57,447 nt of DNA from an uncultured Flavobacteriales bacterium (lineage in GTDB: Bacteria; Bacteroidota; Bacteroidia; Flavobacteriales_E; Vicingaceae): positions 1-57,447 of the forward strand of contig CAJQOH010000044.1 of assembly GCA_905479915.1 (NCBI GenBank), read 5' to 3'. The notes under the pieces are model-generated. The model ran no database searches, had not been told where the DNA came from, and saw only the letters and a program-made list of their open reading frames with translations. Shown piece after piece: positions 27,610 through 36,769 of the stretch (its first letter is position 1; each line of letters opens with the position of its first letter). The translations under genes were made by a program, and so were the position numbers.

Positions 27610-28308
27610 TTGAGTGATGATGTTATTGGTAGAGCTTTGTTGGATTTTTACAACAATGCTTATACCGAAGATATCGTTGTAAAATCTTCCATATCAGAAG
27701 ATGATAGTATTCCATTGCCTTATTTATTTCGGTCAGAAAAAGAATTGCCTGTTATAGAGAAAGAAGCACTTTCGTTGTGTAAGGGTAAAGTATTGGATGT
27801 TGGAGCTGCATCGGGCTGTCATGCTGTACTTTTAAAAGAGAAAGGGCTTAATGTAAAAGGAATAGATATTTCTGAAGGAGCAGTAGCCGTAATGAAACAA
27901 AGAGAAATTGATGCAGAATTGCTTAATTTTTATGATGTTACAGAACAATACGATACCTTACTTTTTTTAATGAACGGAGTAGGTATAGCAGGAACAATAG
28001 ATCAGTTAGAAATCTTTTTAACCAAAGCAAAATCGCTTTTAACTACTGGCGGACAAATACTATTAGACTCATCCGATATCTCGTATATGTTTGAAGAAGA
28101 AGATGGATCTAAGTGGGTTGATTTAAATGCTTCCTATTACGGAGAAGTAACCTACCAAATGCAATACAAGGAGTTGCTTACAGATAAATTTGATTGGCTT
28201 TTTATAGGGTATGAAATGCTAAAAATAAAAGCTGAAGAATTGGGTTTTAAGGCAGAGCTTGTTCTTGAAGGAGAAAGTGATGATTATTTAGCTAGGTTAT
28301 CGATTTGA
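27610..28308 (+). CDS. Class I SAM-dependent methyltransferase
   Basis: 232 residues with a TTG start at 27610, two bases after the rng stop. I chose this start because no in-frame ATG appears before residues 96-97 and the reading frame is then complete. Motif I is VLDVGAASGCHAVLLKEKG, then VKGIDISEGAV (motif II acidic end) and LLFLMNGVGIAG. The substrate is not recognisable. Coupling to rng suggests, but does not show, an RNA or translation-related target. Confidence 0.85.
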   Translation: MSDDVIGRALLDFYNNAYTEDIVVKSSISEDDSIPLPYLFRSEKELPVIEKEALSLCKGKVLDVGAASGCHAVLLKEKGLNVKGIDISEGAVAVMKQREIDAELLNFYDVTEQYDTLLFLMNGVGIAGTIDQLEIFLTKAKSLLTTGGQILLDSSDISYMFEEEDGSKWVDLNASYYGEVTYQMQYKELLTDKFDWLFIGYEMLKIKAEELGFKAELVLEGESDDYLARLSI

Positions 28309-28377
28309 TTCACACATCTGTCATTCAATAGACATTACTGAAAGCAATTATTTTCTATTTTTGATAGTAGATTAATA

Positions 28378-29106
28378 ATGAACAATACAGCAACTATAAT
28401 AGCTTTGGCTTGGCCAGATACAAAGGTTATCCATGAGGGTAAATGGTATGATGAGCCTATGCGTTGGGTAAAAGCAATAGATAGTGAAGGTTACTATAGG
28501 GCTGGTCATGCTGCTTTTTTATTGATTAACAATAAGAATGGAGATGTTCAGTATTTTGATTTTGGGAGATATCAGACTCCATTAAAGTATGGACGAGTTA
28601 GAAGTAAGTTAACCGATCCTGATATTGAAATAAAACACAAAGCAATTATTGAGAATGGAGTAATTGTAAATTTAGAAGAGATTTTATTGGAACGCTTTAA
28701 TAATAAAGCTTGTCATGGTGATGGAAGACTAACGGCATCAATTGTTAAAAATATTGATTACGATAAAGCTTTGCGTAAAGTATTGCAAATGCAAAGTCGA
28801 GAAGCCATTTATTATGGTCCGTTTGAATTTAAAGGTACAACATGTTCTCGTTTAGTCGCTAAAGTAGTATTGTTTTCAACAAAAGATTGGCTAACTAAAT
28901 TGATGATTATGTTCCCTTATACAATATCAGCAACGCCTAGATCAAATAACAAAGTATTGAACGATTGTTGTCACTTTTATGAAATAATAGAAGGAAAGGC
29001 CTATTTGAAAAAAAGCAAGTTTTATTCTTTTAAGAAGTTGTTCAAGTTTAATAAACAAGAAGCAATTAAGGTGCATGTAAATAATTTGGCGGTAGATTTT
29101 ATTTAA
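28378..29106 (+). CDS. Unknown conserved protein, 242 residues
   Basis: No signal peptide or membrane helix. Recognisable features are IIALAWPDTKVIHEGKWYDEP, RAGHAAFLLINNKNGDVQYFDFGRYQTP, and a Cys/Ser region GTTCSRLVAKVV. The GHAAFLLI followed by a Cys-containing helix is reminiscent of NlpC/P60-like or permuted papain folds (a His and a later Cys), which is only a shape match. I think it belongs to a DUF6695-like group, low certainty. The gene at 29108 starts one base after its stop. Confidence 0.6.
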   Translation: MNNTATIIALAWPDTKVIHEGKWYDEPMRWVKAIDSEGYYRAGHAAFLLINNKNGDVQYFDFGRYQTPLKYGRVRSKLTDPDIEIKHKAIIENGVIVNLEEILLERFNNKACHGDGRLTASIVKNIDYDKALRKVLQMQSREAIYYGPFEFKGTTCSRLVAKVVLFSTKDWLTKLMIMFPYTISATPRSNNKVLNDCCHFYEIIEGKAYLKKSKFYSFKKLFKFNKQEAIKVHVNNLAVDFI

Positions 29107-29107
29107 T

Positions 29108-29419
29108 ATGGAAAAGAGGATAGGAACAATTGATGCACCAGAGAAACCTGATAATGTGCCAAACCATTCACAATGGGTGTTAGGACAAGGGGCAGGGTGT
29201 TGGTTCTCTATTGATAGAACAGAACAAGAAAATAAGTACACGATAAAAAGATATGCATCTAACGGAAGTTTAGATTGCAATAGAACATTTGATGTAGAAG
29301 AGAATGGCTCGATTTTCGATATTGAAAAACCGTATGAATTTATTCATATATCACATTGTGCTAAATGTAGCATCGAACAAAATGAAATAATTTATATTTT
29401 TAATTATATAGGAGAATAG
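29108..29419 (+). CDS. Unknown small protein, 103 residues
   Basis: It has GTIDAPEKPDNVPNHSQWVLGQGAGCWFSIDR and FIHISHCAKCSIEQNEII. The SQW-GQGAG-WF pattern is a distinctive motif, and three cysteines are present (one in GAGCWF and CAKC). It is cytosolic by sequence. The start lies 1 base after the previous stop, and the DUF547 gene begins at the base after its own stop, so the three genes form one translational unit. The function is unknown. Confidence 0.65.
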   Translation: MEKRIGTIDAPEKPDNVPNHSQWVLGQGAGCWFSIDRTEQENKYTIKRYASNGSLDCNRTFDVEENGSIFDIEKPYEFIHISHCAKCSIEQNEIIYIFNYIGE

Positions 29420-30379
29420 ATGATGAAAAAAGAGATTTTAATAATTGCAGGTTCAATATTGTTTTTTGCTTGTGGAAGCAATGCAGAAAATAACAATTCA
29501 CAACAAGAGATAACCAATCAAAGCATTACTATTGAAGAAGAGGTAGTAGAAGAAGTCATTTTAGAAAAAGATGAAGTGGAGCTTCAAGCTCAAGAAGATG
29601 AGTTGATCGAAACTATTAAAGTGGTAACCAAAGAGGAGTTAGTAGAAGAAACAAAGGTTGTTGAAAAAGAAGTGCCAGTAGAAGTTAAGTCTTCAGAACC
29701 TGTAATTGCTAAAAAGGCAGACTATATGCTTCTAAAAGCGGAGCATTCCAATTGGGATGCATTGCTTAAAAAGAATGTAACTGCTACAGGAAAAGTTAAT
29801 TATAAAGGGATGAAAGCTTCGCTGCCTAAAATTCAAACCTATTTAGCACACCTTAAAAGAATATCCCCTCAAAGTAATTGGAGTAAAAATGAAAAATTGG
29901 CTTACTGGATTAATTTGTACAATGCTTCTACAGTTTATTTAATTGCATCGAATTACCCAACAACTAGTATTACAAAATTGAATGGAGGAAAGCCTTGGGA
30001 TAAGAAGTTTGTAAAATCTGGAGATAAAGTATACAGTTTAAATCAAATAGAAAATGAAATTGTTCGTCCTAGATTTAAGGAACCACGAATACATGCAGCT
30101 TTAAATTGTGCGGCAATTTCATGTCCTAACTTATTAAATGAAGCTTTTGTTGCAGATAAGCTAAACGCTCAATTAAGCAAGCAAAGTAAGGTTTGGGTAA
30201 ACGATTCTTCAAAGAATAAGTTAACTGGAGCTAAGGTGAGTAAGATATTTGAATGGTATGCGGCCGATTTTAAAGCTGGAGGAGGAGTCATTGCCTTTAT
30301 TAATAAGTATGCTACAACTAAAATTTCTACTTCAACCCAAGTATCTTATTTAGAATACGATTGGGCGTTAAATGAGTAG
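29420..30379 (+). CDS. DUF547 domain lipoprotein
   Basis: 319 residues. The lipoprotein signal peptide ends LFFACGSN. A Glu/Val-rich linker (about residues 30-95) precedes the DUF547 domain with NEKLAYWINLYNASTVYLIA, SLNQIENEIVRPRFKEPRIHAALNCAAISCPNL. The conserved His, Cys and Asn cluster in RIHAALNCAAISCPNL is intact. The family has no proven activity; a cysteine-based catalytic role has been speculated. It is co-transcribed with the two upstream unknown genes. Either of two adjacent ATGs could serve as start. Confidence 0.85.
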   Translation: MMKKEILIIAGSILFFACGSNAENNNSQQEITNQSITIEEEVVEEVILEKDEVELQAQEDELIETIKVVTKEELVEETKVVEKEVPVEVKSSEPVIAKKADYMLLKAEHSNWDALLKKNVTATGKVNYKGMKASLPKIQTYLAHLKRISPQSNWSKNEKLAYWINLYNASTVYLIASNYPTTSITKLNGGKPWDKKFVKSGDKVYSLNQIENEIVRPRFKEPRIHAALNCAAISCPNLLNEAFVADKLNAQLSKQSKVWVNDSSKNKLTGAKVSKIFEWYAADFKAGGGVIAFINKYATTKISTSTQVSYLEYDWALNE

Positions 30380-30391
30380 TTAAAATCATTG

Positions 30392-30541
30392 CCATTCTGA
30401 ATGTAATTTTTTAGATTTTTTTTCATTAAAAAATAAAATGATGAATCTATTTTAATGTTAGTTCTTATCATTAATAAAAAGATTCATCACTGCAATTTGT
30501 TCTTCCGATAAATCGGAAACAAATTATTGTTCAGAATGACA
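30392..30541. repeat. Nested inverted repeat, MITE-like intergenic element
   Basis: CATTCTGAA (30393-30401) pairs with TTCAGAATG (30530-30538); TGATGAATCT near 30440 pairs with AGATTCATCA near 30480; and a strong inner hairpin ATTTGTT-TTCCGAT/ATCGGAA-ACAAAT lies at 30495-30524. The outer arms resemble a TTCAGAATGAC motif I remember from dispersed repeats in Flavobacteriia. It fills the gap between the DUF547 gene and mnmE. Confidence 0.5.
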
Positions 30542-30560
30542 ACTGTATTTAATACCTTTG
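30527..30560 (+). promoter_or_regulatory. Putative promoter of mnmE
   Basis: TTG (30527-30529) and TACCTTTG (30553-30560), spacing 23, fit TTG/TAnnTTTG and end 7 bases before the ATG, so the leader would be very short. Confidence 0.5.
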
Positions 30561-30567
30561 CACTCAA

Positions 30568-31953
30568 ATGTCTCAGTATTCATCATCAACAATTTGTGCT
30601 TTAGCAACTGCCCCAGGAATTGGAGCAATAGCTGTAATTCGTCTTTCTGGAGAAAAAGCCATTGATATCTGTAATAAAGTATTTAAGGGGAAAGATTTAA
30701 CTACAGTAGCATCTCATACCTTGCATTTTGGAACAATACAACATGAAGGTAAGGTTATTGATGAAGTTCTGGTTAGTGTATTTAAAGGAAAACAATCCTT
30801 TACCGGAGAAAATTCTGTTGAGATATCTACCCATGGTTCCCCTTATATACAGCAGCAAGTTATTCAGCTGTTAATTACCAATGGAGCAGAATCTGCCGGA
30901 CCAGGAGAATTTACGATGCGTGCGTTTTTGAATGGTAAATTAGATTTATCTCAGGCCGAAGCAGTAGCAGATGTTATTGCAGCTAATTCAGAAACATCTC
31001 ATGAGTTGGCAATGAAACAGATGAGGGGAGGTTTTTCAAATGAGATTCAAAAATTGAGAGAAGAGTTAATTCATTTTGCCTCTTTAATAGAGTTAGAGTT
31101 AGATTTTGGAGAAGAAGATGTGGAGTTTGCTGATAGAAAAGATTTAAAAGAGTTGGTGGTTAAATTGAATTCAGCTTTAACCAAGCTGATCAATTCATTT
31201 GATTATGGAAATGTAATTAAATCGGGTGTTCCGGTGGCAATAGTGGGAGAGCCGAATGTGGGGAAATCTACACTGCTTAATGCGTTGTTAAATGAAGAAA
31301 GAGCTATTGTTTCTGATATTGCAGGAACCACAAGAGATGTTATTGAAGATGAAATAAATATCAAGGGCATCAGTTATCGATTTATTGATACTGCAGGGAT
31401 AAGAGAGACTTCAGATGAAATAGAATCTTTAGGAATAGAAAAAACATTTGAAAAATTAGATCAAGCCTCTATAGTGTTGTTGTTGGTAGATGCCTCAAAA
31501 ATTAGCAGAGAAAATTTGTTGACTGATATCCAAAAGATTGAGGATAGAATAGCAGGTAAAAACAAGCGATTAATTGTTGTAGCCAATAAGATTGACAATG
31601 CAAGCAGTCAGGCAGAAGTAGCTGAAACCTTTAAAGAGCTTGACAATGTGATTTATGTTGCGGCTAAACAGAAAGAAAATATAAAAGCGATAGAAGAACG
31701 TTTATTTGATTTTGTTCAATCAGGAGCATTAAACAATGATGTTGTGGTTACCAATGCTAGACATTATGAAGCCTTAACAAAATCAAACGATTCATTAATA
31801 AAGGTACTCGAAGGCTTAGACAATAATATTACTGGGGATTTCTTAGCTATGGATATCCGTCAATCTTTACATTTCTTAGGTGAGATTACTGGCGAGATCA
31901 CAACCGATGATTTATTGGATAATATTTTCAGCAAGTTCTGTATCGGAAAGTAA
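30568..31953 (+). CDS. mnmE: tRNA uridine-5-carboxymethylaminomethyl modification GTPase MnmE
   Basis: 461 residues. The N-terminal folate-binding domain carries GIGAIAVIRLSG and FTGENSVEI. The helical domain is split by the G domain: GEPNVGKS at residues 227-234, DIAGTTRD, DTAGIRE and NKID. The C-terminus is FCIGK, with the family's required cysteine. MnmE with MnmG modifies U34 of several tRNAs; mnmG is not in the window. It is the last housekeeping gene before the repeat block. Confidence 0.98.
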   Translation: MSQYSSSTICALATAPGIGAIAVIRLSGEKAIDICNKVFKGKDLTTVASHTLHFGTIQHEGKVIDEVLVSVFKGKQSFTGENSVEISTHGSPYIQQQVIQLLITNGAESAGPGEFTMRAFLNGKLDLSQAEAVADVIAANSETSHELAMKQMRGGFSNEIQKLREELIHFASLIELELDFGEEDVEFADRKDLKELVVKLNSALTKLINSFDYGNVIKSGVPVAIVGEPNVGKSTLLNALLNEERAIVSDIAGTTRDVIEDEINIKGISYRFIDTAGIRETSDEIESLGIEKTFEKLDQASIVLLLVDASKISRENLLTDIQKIEDRIAGKNKRLIVVANKIDNASSQAEVAETFKELDNVIYVAAKQKENIKAIEERLFDFVQSGALNNDVVVTNARHYEALTKSNDSLIKVLEGLDNNITGDFLAMDIRQSLHFLGEITGEITTDDLLDNIFSKFCIGK

Positions 31954-31977
31954 GTTTTTTTTATTTTACTGTGCTGC

Positions 31978-32208
31978 TATCTGTAGCTTGTAGCTACAGA
32001 TAATATACTTGTCATATACTATTCTTTAATTGTTATTTGTAGCTTGCAGCTACAAATCGCTACAGTCATATACTATTCTTTAATTGTTATTTGTAGCTTG
32101 CAGCTACAAATCACTGTATATTAATGACTACAAATCACTAGCTTGCAGCTACAAATCACTATATATTAATGACTACAAATCACTATTTTTTTCAATAGCT
32201 TGCAGCTA
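31978..32208. repeat. Cluster of five palindromic repeats
   Basis: The core TAGCTTGCAGCTA occurs repeatedly (near 32038, 32092, 32139 and 32196), once as TATCTGTAGCTTGTAGCTACAGATA (31978-32002). The flanks extend each core into a 23-bp inverted repeat (ATTTGTAGCT/AGCTACAAAT) in two copies. Two of them lie in a 54-bp tandem repeat, with TACTATTCTTTAATTGTTAT in common; ATATTAATGACTACAAATCACT is also repeated further on. It looks like REP/BIME-type DNA. Confidence 0.85.
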
Positions 32209-32221
32209 CAGATTATATAGT

Positions 32222-32743
32222 TTGTACTATAAATCATTTTGTTGAATATAAAAGCTGTTTTTTTCAATTTATTCGAGATGAACTATCAAAATTTGAAAAA
32301 GACATTATAAAAATAAGTGCTAGAAGAGATAATGATTTAAGTATAAATACCTAGTGTAGTATAGGTGTTTATACTATGTTTTTTAGTGGTTTTACGATAC
32401 TGTTTTTAAACTTATTAACAAAAAATCCATAAATCAATCAAATAAAATTGTTTAAAAACATTATGAATAGAAGAGCTTAGCGAATGTTTGAGTTATTAAC
32501 AATTCGTTAAAATTATAAACACTACAATTTGCGGTCAATTTCTTTATAAATTCGTGCGTTATCCTTTATGTTAAAGGGATTTGTACACGATTTAATTAAA
32601 ACAGACCATTTAAAATAAGAATGTGTCCGATTAAAAGCTAAAACGGACCGATTAGAAGAAAAACGAACACTTGGCAACTGTCAAGTACTAAAAAAAATAA
32701 TTTTAACGTTCTGTAGAAGAACAAATATTAAATAAGGAATACC
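32222..32743 (+). promoter_or_regulatory. Long leader/regulatory region upstream of the RHS operon
   Basis: Gene-free for about 520 bases. It contains an inverted repeat TTAAC-AATTC-GTTAA (32496-32510) and a pair of direct repeats CCGATTAAAAG and CCGATTAGAAG (about 32627 and 32647). ACTTG...CAAGT (32669-32686) may form a short hairpin. No perfect TAnnTTTG was found; TACAATTTG at about 32524 is the nearest. A reading frame without a start codon runs 32199-32354 and is not taken as a gene. Confidence 0.35.
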
Positions 32744-33202
32744 ATGAAAAAAATAGTAAGCACAATCGTATTGGGAATAGCATTAACAGTTGGATTGCAA
32801 GCACAAACAGTGCCATCGCCATCAGAAGTAACGATCAATTTAGAACCAGTAAATGAAATGGTAATACCAGACGAAGTATTGGATACCTTAACAGATCCTA
32901 TGAACTTATTGTCACCAACAGATCAGTTAAACTTGTCAGTATCCATGTTGTTAGCTGATACCAATACTGTAGCTAAAATTCATGTAAAATTAGGAACAAG
33001 TTTAGGAGGGAATAACCTTTTAGAGAATACCTATACTTATGATGTAGCACCAGGAGGAAATCTAACTTACTTTAGAGAAGGAGTAATGATGAATTTAGGA
33101 ATGGGAGCTCATTTAAATTCAGGAGTATTTTATTGCGAAATAAAACTAGAGGACAGTACAGGTAATTTTTCAGAAATTATAACAACACAGTCCAATCAAT
33201 AA
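32744..33202 (+). CDS. Small secreted protein with fibronectin/Ig-like character
   Basis: 152 residues with a signal peptide (MKKIVSTIVLGIALTVGLQAQ). The middle region AKIHVKLGTSLGGNNLLENTY and C-terminal GVFYCEIKLEDSTGNFSE look like strands of an Ig/FN3-type sandwich. A paralogue-like small protein at 43390-43821 has LVLRLGTDKGLSDVKEI at the same place. It is the first gene of the cluster. The next gene starts 63 bases on. The function is unknown; a surface or assembly role is inferred from its neighbours. Confidence 0.75.
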   Translation: MKKIVSTIVLGIALTVGLQAQTVPSPSEVTINLEPVNEMVIPDEVLDTLTDPMNLLSPTDQLNLSVSMLLADTNTVAKIHVKLGTSLGGNNLLENTYTYDVAPGGNLTYFREGVMMNLGMGAHLNSGVFYCEIKLEDSTGNFSEIITTQSNQ

Positions 33203-33265
33203 TTGAGAAGATACAATTCCTAACCGATTACCGACCACAGAATACTAAAAAGAAAAAACAGCACA

Positions 33266-36200
33266 ATGAAGAGACTCATCCTAATACTCGTTGTAATACT
33301 AACAACACTATCCATAAAGGCGCAATTGGCTGCAGAGTGGACAGCTGTAGTTGGATTAGATTATAATCAAGCAACCCATACTTTAACCAAAACAGCAGGA
33401 AATGGATGGAACACTGCAGGAGCTAGATCTGTAAATAGGTTAGATGCAAATGAGGATGGAAAATTTACCTATACCATTACAGAAACTACAACAAGAAAAG
33501 CCATAGGGTTATCAACATTAAATGATGATCAAAAGATTAGATCTATAGACTATGCTTTTGTATTCAATAAAAAGAAGTTGCTACTGTATAAACATGGTAA
33601 GATTAAAGGACAATATGGAAACTTTCAAGTAGGAGATGCTTTTGAGATGGAGCGATTAGGCGACAAAATTGTATGTAAAAAGAATGGCAATACCTTTAGA
33701 CAATTAAATACAAACCCAGAACATACACTTTATATAGACCTTGCAGTTCATACTTCAGGAACAGTAATGAGTGGAATAACAACTAACTTTTATACGCCAA
33801 TAAATATTACTAGAAACAAACAAGATGTTGTATGTGGAGGAGGAGCAAATGGAGCGATAGACATTACAGTTACAGGAGGTTTAGCGCCTTATGCCTATAG
33901 TTGGGATAATGGAGCAGTAACAGAAGACATTACCAATTTAGATATTGCAAAGTATACGGTAACGGTAACCGATGCTCAAGGAAAACAAGCAACAAAAAGT
34001 ATCAACATTCAAGCACCTATCATTTGGAATGATGTAACAGGACTTGCAAAGAACAACAATAACCTTTCAAAAAATACAACAGATGGTTGGAATGCAGGAG
34101 CAGCATCTCACAATCAATTGTTGGCCAATCAGAAAGGATTTGTACAGTATGAAGCAGATCAAACAGGAGTAATAAAAGCTTTCGGATTATCAACAGACAA
34201 TACAGATGATCACTACAACACTATAGATTATGGAATCCTCCTTTTTTCTAATTGGGTATTGGTAGTAGAAAATGGAAATCTTGCAGGGTTTTATGGTACA
34301 TACGAACAAGGAGATCAATTTAGGATAGTAAGAAAACTAAACGGAAACATTAAGTACAAAAAGAACGGAGAAGTATTTAAAACAACAACGGCAGATCCGA
34401 ATCAGCAACTGTTGGTTGATTTAGCATTGTATTCTAGTACTGCTACATTCAATGGAATAAAATCTAATTTCTGTAATGTAGACGCCTTAAGTATTTCTTA
34501 CGTTGAGCAAGAGGTTAGTCATTCAGGAGATGAATTAGGAGCTATTGATGTAACGATAACAGGAGGAATTGAGCCTTATACCTATTTATGGAGTAGTGGT
34601 GAAACAACCCAAGATTTAGATGGCTTATCAGCAGGGACATATACCGTAACCGTAACAGATGGAGCAGGAAATACAAAAGAAGAAACTATCGTAATTTACA
34701 ATGAGCTTCATTTGGCTTATACTACTGTAGATGTAACAAATGGTGGAACAGTTTTGGGCTCAATAGATATTACAGTTACAGGAGGCTTAGCACCATATAC
34801 TTATGCTTGGAGTAATGATGCAGCTACAGAAGATCTAACGGAACTAATAGCAGGAGATTATACGGTAACTGTAACAGATGCTAGAGGAATAATAGTAGTA
34901 GAAACAATAGAAATAATTAATCCATTCGCATTAAGTTATACAGTAGTAGAAGAAACAATAGAAGAATTAGGAGCTATAGATTTAACAGTTTCTGGAGGGG
35001 TCCCTCCTTATACATATTTGTGGAATGATGGAACTATAAATGAAGATAGAAGTAATTTAGAATCTGATATATATACTGTTACCGTAGTAGACTCACTATT
35101 AGATTCATTAGAAATTATAATACCGGTTGGAGTAGATATTCAATGGGCTGAAATAAATGGAGTAACAACAGAAAATGACATACTTACAAAAACTCTAGTT
35201 GATGATTTTGGAACTGCTACTATAGGCAATATCGTAAATGCCGAAGGAGAAGTTAGAGTAACCGTAGAAGATGTTAATGTTGAATGGAGTTTTGGGTATA
35301 GCTTAATTGAGAATAGCACTGATGTACAGGTGCAAGCATTGGCTTTAGCAGCTGATGAGTTGGATTATGGGTACTCTATAGATCAGAACAATACACTGTA
35401 TGCTTTAGAAGGAGGAACAGCTACTAGTGTGGGAACTGTTCAAAAGGGAGATGTAATTAGTATAGAAAAAACAACAGATCAGATGTTGTTTAAGAAGAAT
35501 GATGCTGTTTTAAGGCAAGCTTCTTATGCTCCTGCAAGTACTTATAGAGTTAGGTTTTCTCTAGCCTCTAATGCTATGCGTGCTGGACCAATTAGAATTA
35601 TCAGATTTTATCATTGGCCAAGACCTAATGCAGTTATTACACATTCAGATTGTTATACAGCGAATGGAGCAATTGATTTACAGTTTAGCTTAGATGATGA
35701 TATTTATGCTGTTAATTGGACGGGGCCTAATGGTTTTATTGCCAATGCAGAAGATATTTCAGGCTTAGAGGTTGGAGTTTATACAGCAACCATTACGTAT
35801 AGGAACTTCTTTGGGATACTGATTACTTTACCTCCTAAAACATATCGTGTAGGTTATGGTGTGGTTTGGGCTAATCCGCCTAAAAGACAAAATGCTATTA
35901 CTGGTACAGCATCTGGAGAATTGATTAAATCTGCACCAATTGGTGATGAACAATATGGCTCTAGTGGGGCATCATCAAGAAACTTGTTGGTAAATACACC
36001 ATCTAATACACAATGGTTGGAGTTTGGAGTAACACCTATTCTGAATCAATGTCCACCACCACCCCCTAATGCTTTTTGTGTTTTTTACAATGTTTTTAGT
36101 ATAGGACTTACATCTCAGGATGCCAATTTTTCTGTTTCTGATATAGAATACGGACTTCATTTTGGAGGAGTTGGTCTTCCTAATCAACCGAATGGATATG

Positions 36201-36769
36201 GTTTTCGTTTACGACCTATTGTTGGTGGTGTAGTATTGCCATTTTCATCAACTGTTCCTGGTTACACTTATAATCCATCAGATAAATTTAGAATAGAGCA
36301 TGATGGAAACTTTATTAAGTTTTATAAAAACGAAAATGATATGTATCCAGGATTAACTATTCCTGCTCCTTCTTCAGATTTGATCGTAGATGCTGCGTTA
36401 GCTATGAATACTAGAGGAATAGCTTGGGCTGCAACATCTTTTAATTGCGCAGATGAACCGTTTATTTATGGACACCCATTAAAAAAATTAGATGGAGGAA
36501 TTTATAGAGTAGTAAATGGTAAAATCTATTTAAAATATAGAGAAGAATACAATACAGGAGACTTTACTTTCAATATATATAATGATGACAATGAGTTGAA
36601 GGCAACTCAGAATGATATTACCGTAAATACTTTCAACGGTTATGGGGATAATAGAATAGAAATTCCTGTAGTTGGAGGAGGAGTTAATTTAGCTCAAGGG
36701 TATTATATCTTGGAGGTAATTAACAATAAAGATGAAAAGTGGTATTTAAGAGTTAAATATGAATTATGA
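33266..36769 (+). CDS. Large secreted SprB-repeat protein with four lectin/SPRY-like modules
   Basis: 1167 residues, signal peptide MKRLILILVVILTTLSIKAQ. Four copies of a roughly 150-residue beta-sandwich-like module alternate with SprB-type repeats. Modules lie at about 22-165, 253-400, 625-785 and 865-1063. Module 1 has GWNTAGARSVNRL and GNFQVGDAFEMERL; module 2 has GWNAGAASHNQLL and GTYEQGDQFRIVRK. SprB repeats are visible at about 180-250, 409-622 and 785-850 (GAIDITVTGGLAPYAYSWDN; AGTYTVTVTD). The C-terminal 100 residues end in GYYILEVINNKDEKWYLRVKYEL, comparable with T9SS tail domains, weakly. SprB is the mobile gliding adhesin of Flavobacterium, so a surface-exposed role is likely. Its stop overlaps the next start by four bases (ATGA). 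Confidence 0.85.
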   Translation: MKRLILILVVILTTLSIKAQLAAEWTAVVGLDYNQATHTLTKTAGNGWNTAGARSVNRLDANEDGKFTYTITETTTRKAIGLSTLNDDQKIRSIDYAFVFNKKKLLLYKHGKIKGQYGNFQVGDAFEMERLGDKIVCKKNGNTFRQLNTNPEHTLYIDLAVHTSGTVMSGITTNFYTPINITRNKQDVVCGGGANGAIDITVTGGLAPYAYSWDNGAVTEDITNLDIAKYTVTVTDAQGKQATKSINIQAPIIWNDVTGLAKNNNNLSKNTTDGWNAGAASHNQLLANQKGFVQYEADQTGVIKAFGLSTDNTDDHYNTIDYGILLFSNWVLVVENGNLAGFYGTYEQGDQFRIVRKLNGNIKYKKNGEVFKTTTADPNQQLLVDLALYSSTATFNGIKSNFCNVDALSISYVEQEVSHSGDELGAIDVTITGGIEPYTYLWSSGETTQDLDGLSAGTYTVTVTDGAGNTKEETIVIYNELHLAYTTVDVTNGGTVLGSIDITVTGGLAPYTYAWSNDAATEDLTELIAGDYTVTVTDARGIIVVETIEIINPFALSYTVVEETIEELGAIDLTVSGGVPPYTYLWNDGTINEDRSNLESDIYTVTVVDSLLDSLEIIIPVGVDIQWAEINGVTTENDILTKTLVDDFGTATIGNIVNAEGEVRVTVEDVNVEWSFGYSLIENSTDVQVQALALAADELDYGYSIDQNNTLYALEGGTATSVGTVQKGDVISIEKTTDQMLFKKNDAVLRQASYAPASTYRVRFSLASNAMRAGPIRIIRFYHWPRPNAVITHSDCYTANGAIDLQFSLDDDIYAVNWTGPNGFIANAEDISGLEVGVYTATITYRNFFGILITLPPKTYRVGYGVVWANPPKRQNAITGTASGELIKSAPIGDEQYGSSGASSRNLLVNTPSNTQWLEFGVTPILNQCPPPPPNAFCVFYNVFSIGLTSQDANFSVSDIEYGLHFGGVGLPNQPNGYGFRLRPIVGGVVLPFSSTVPGYTYNPSDKFRIEHDGNFIKFYKNENDMYPGLTIPAPSSDLIVDAALAMNTRGIAWAATSFNCADEPFIYGHPLKKLDGGIYRVVNGKIYLKYREEYNTGDFTFNIYNDDNELKATQNDITVNTFNGYGDNRIEIPVVGGGVNLAQGYYILEVINNKDEKWYLRVKYEL

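Noticed and set aside
31978-32208. CRISPR array
   Set aside because: The repeats are palindromic, of differing spacing and with repeated, not unique, sequence between them; no cas genes are nearby.
32199-32354. Open stretch of 51 codons before a TAG in the leader, coding-like in composition
   Set aside because: It has no start codon, begins inside the repeat block and has no ribosome-binding context; at most a gene remnant.
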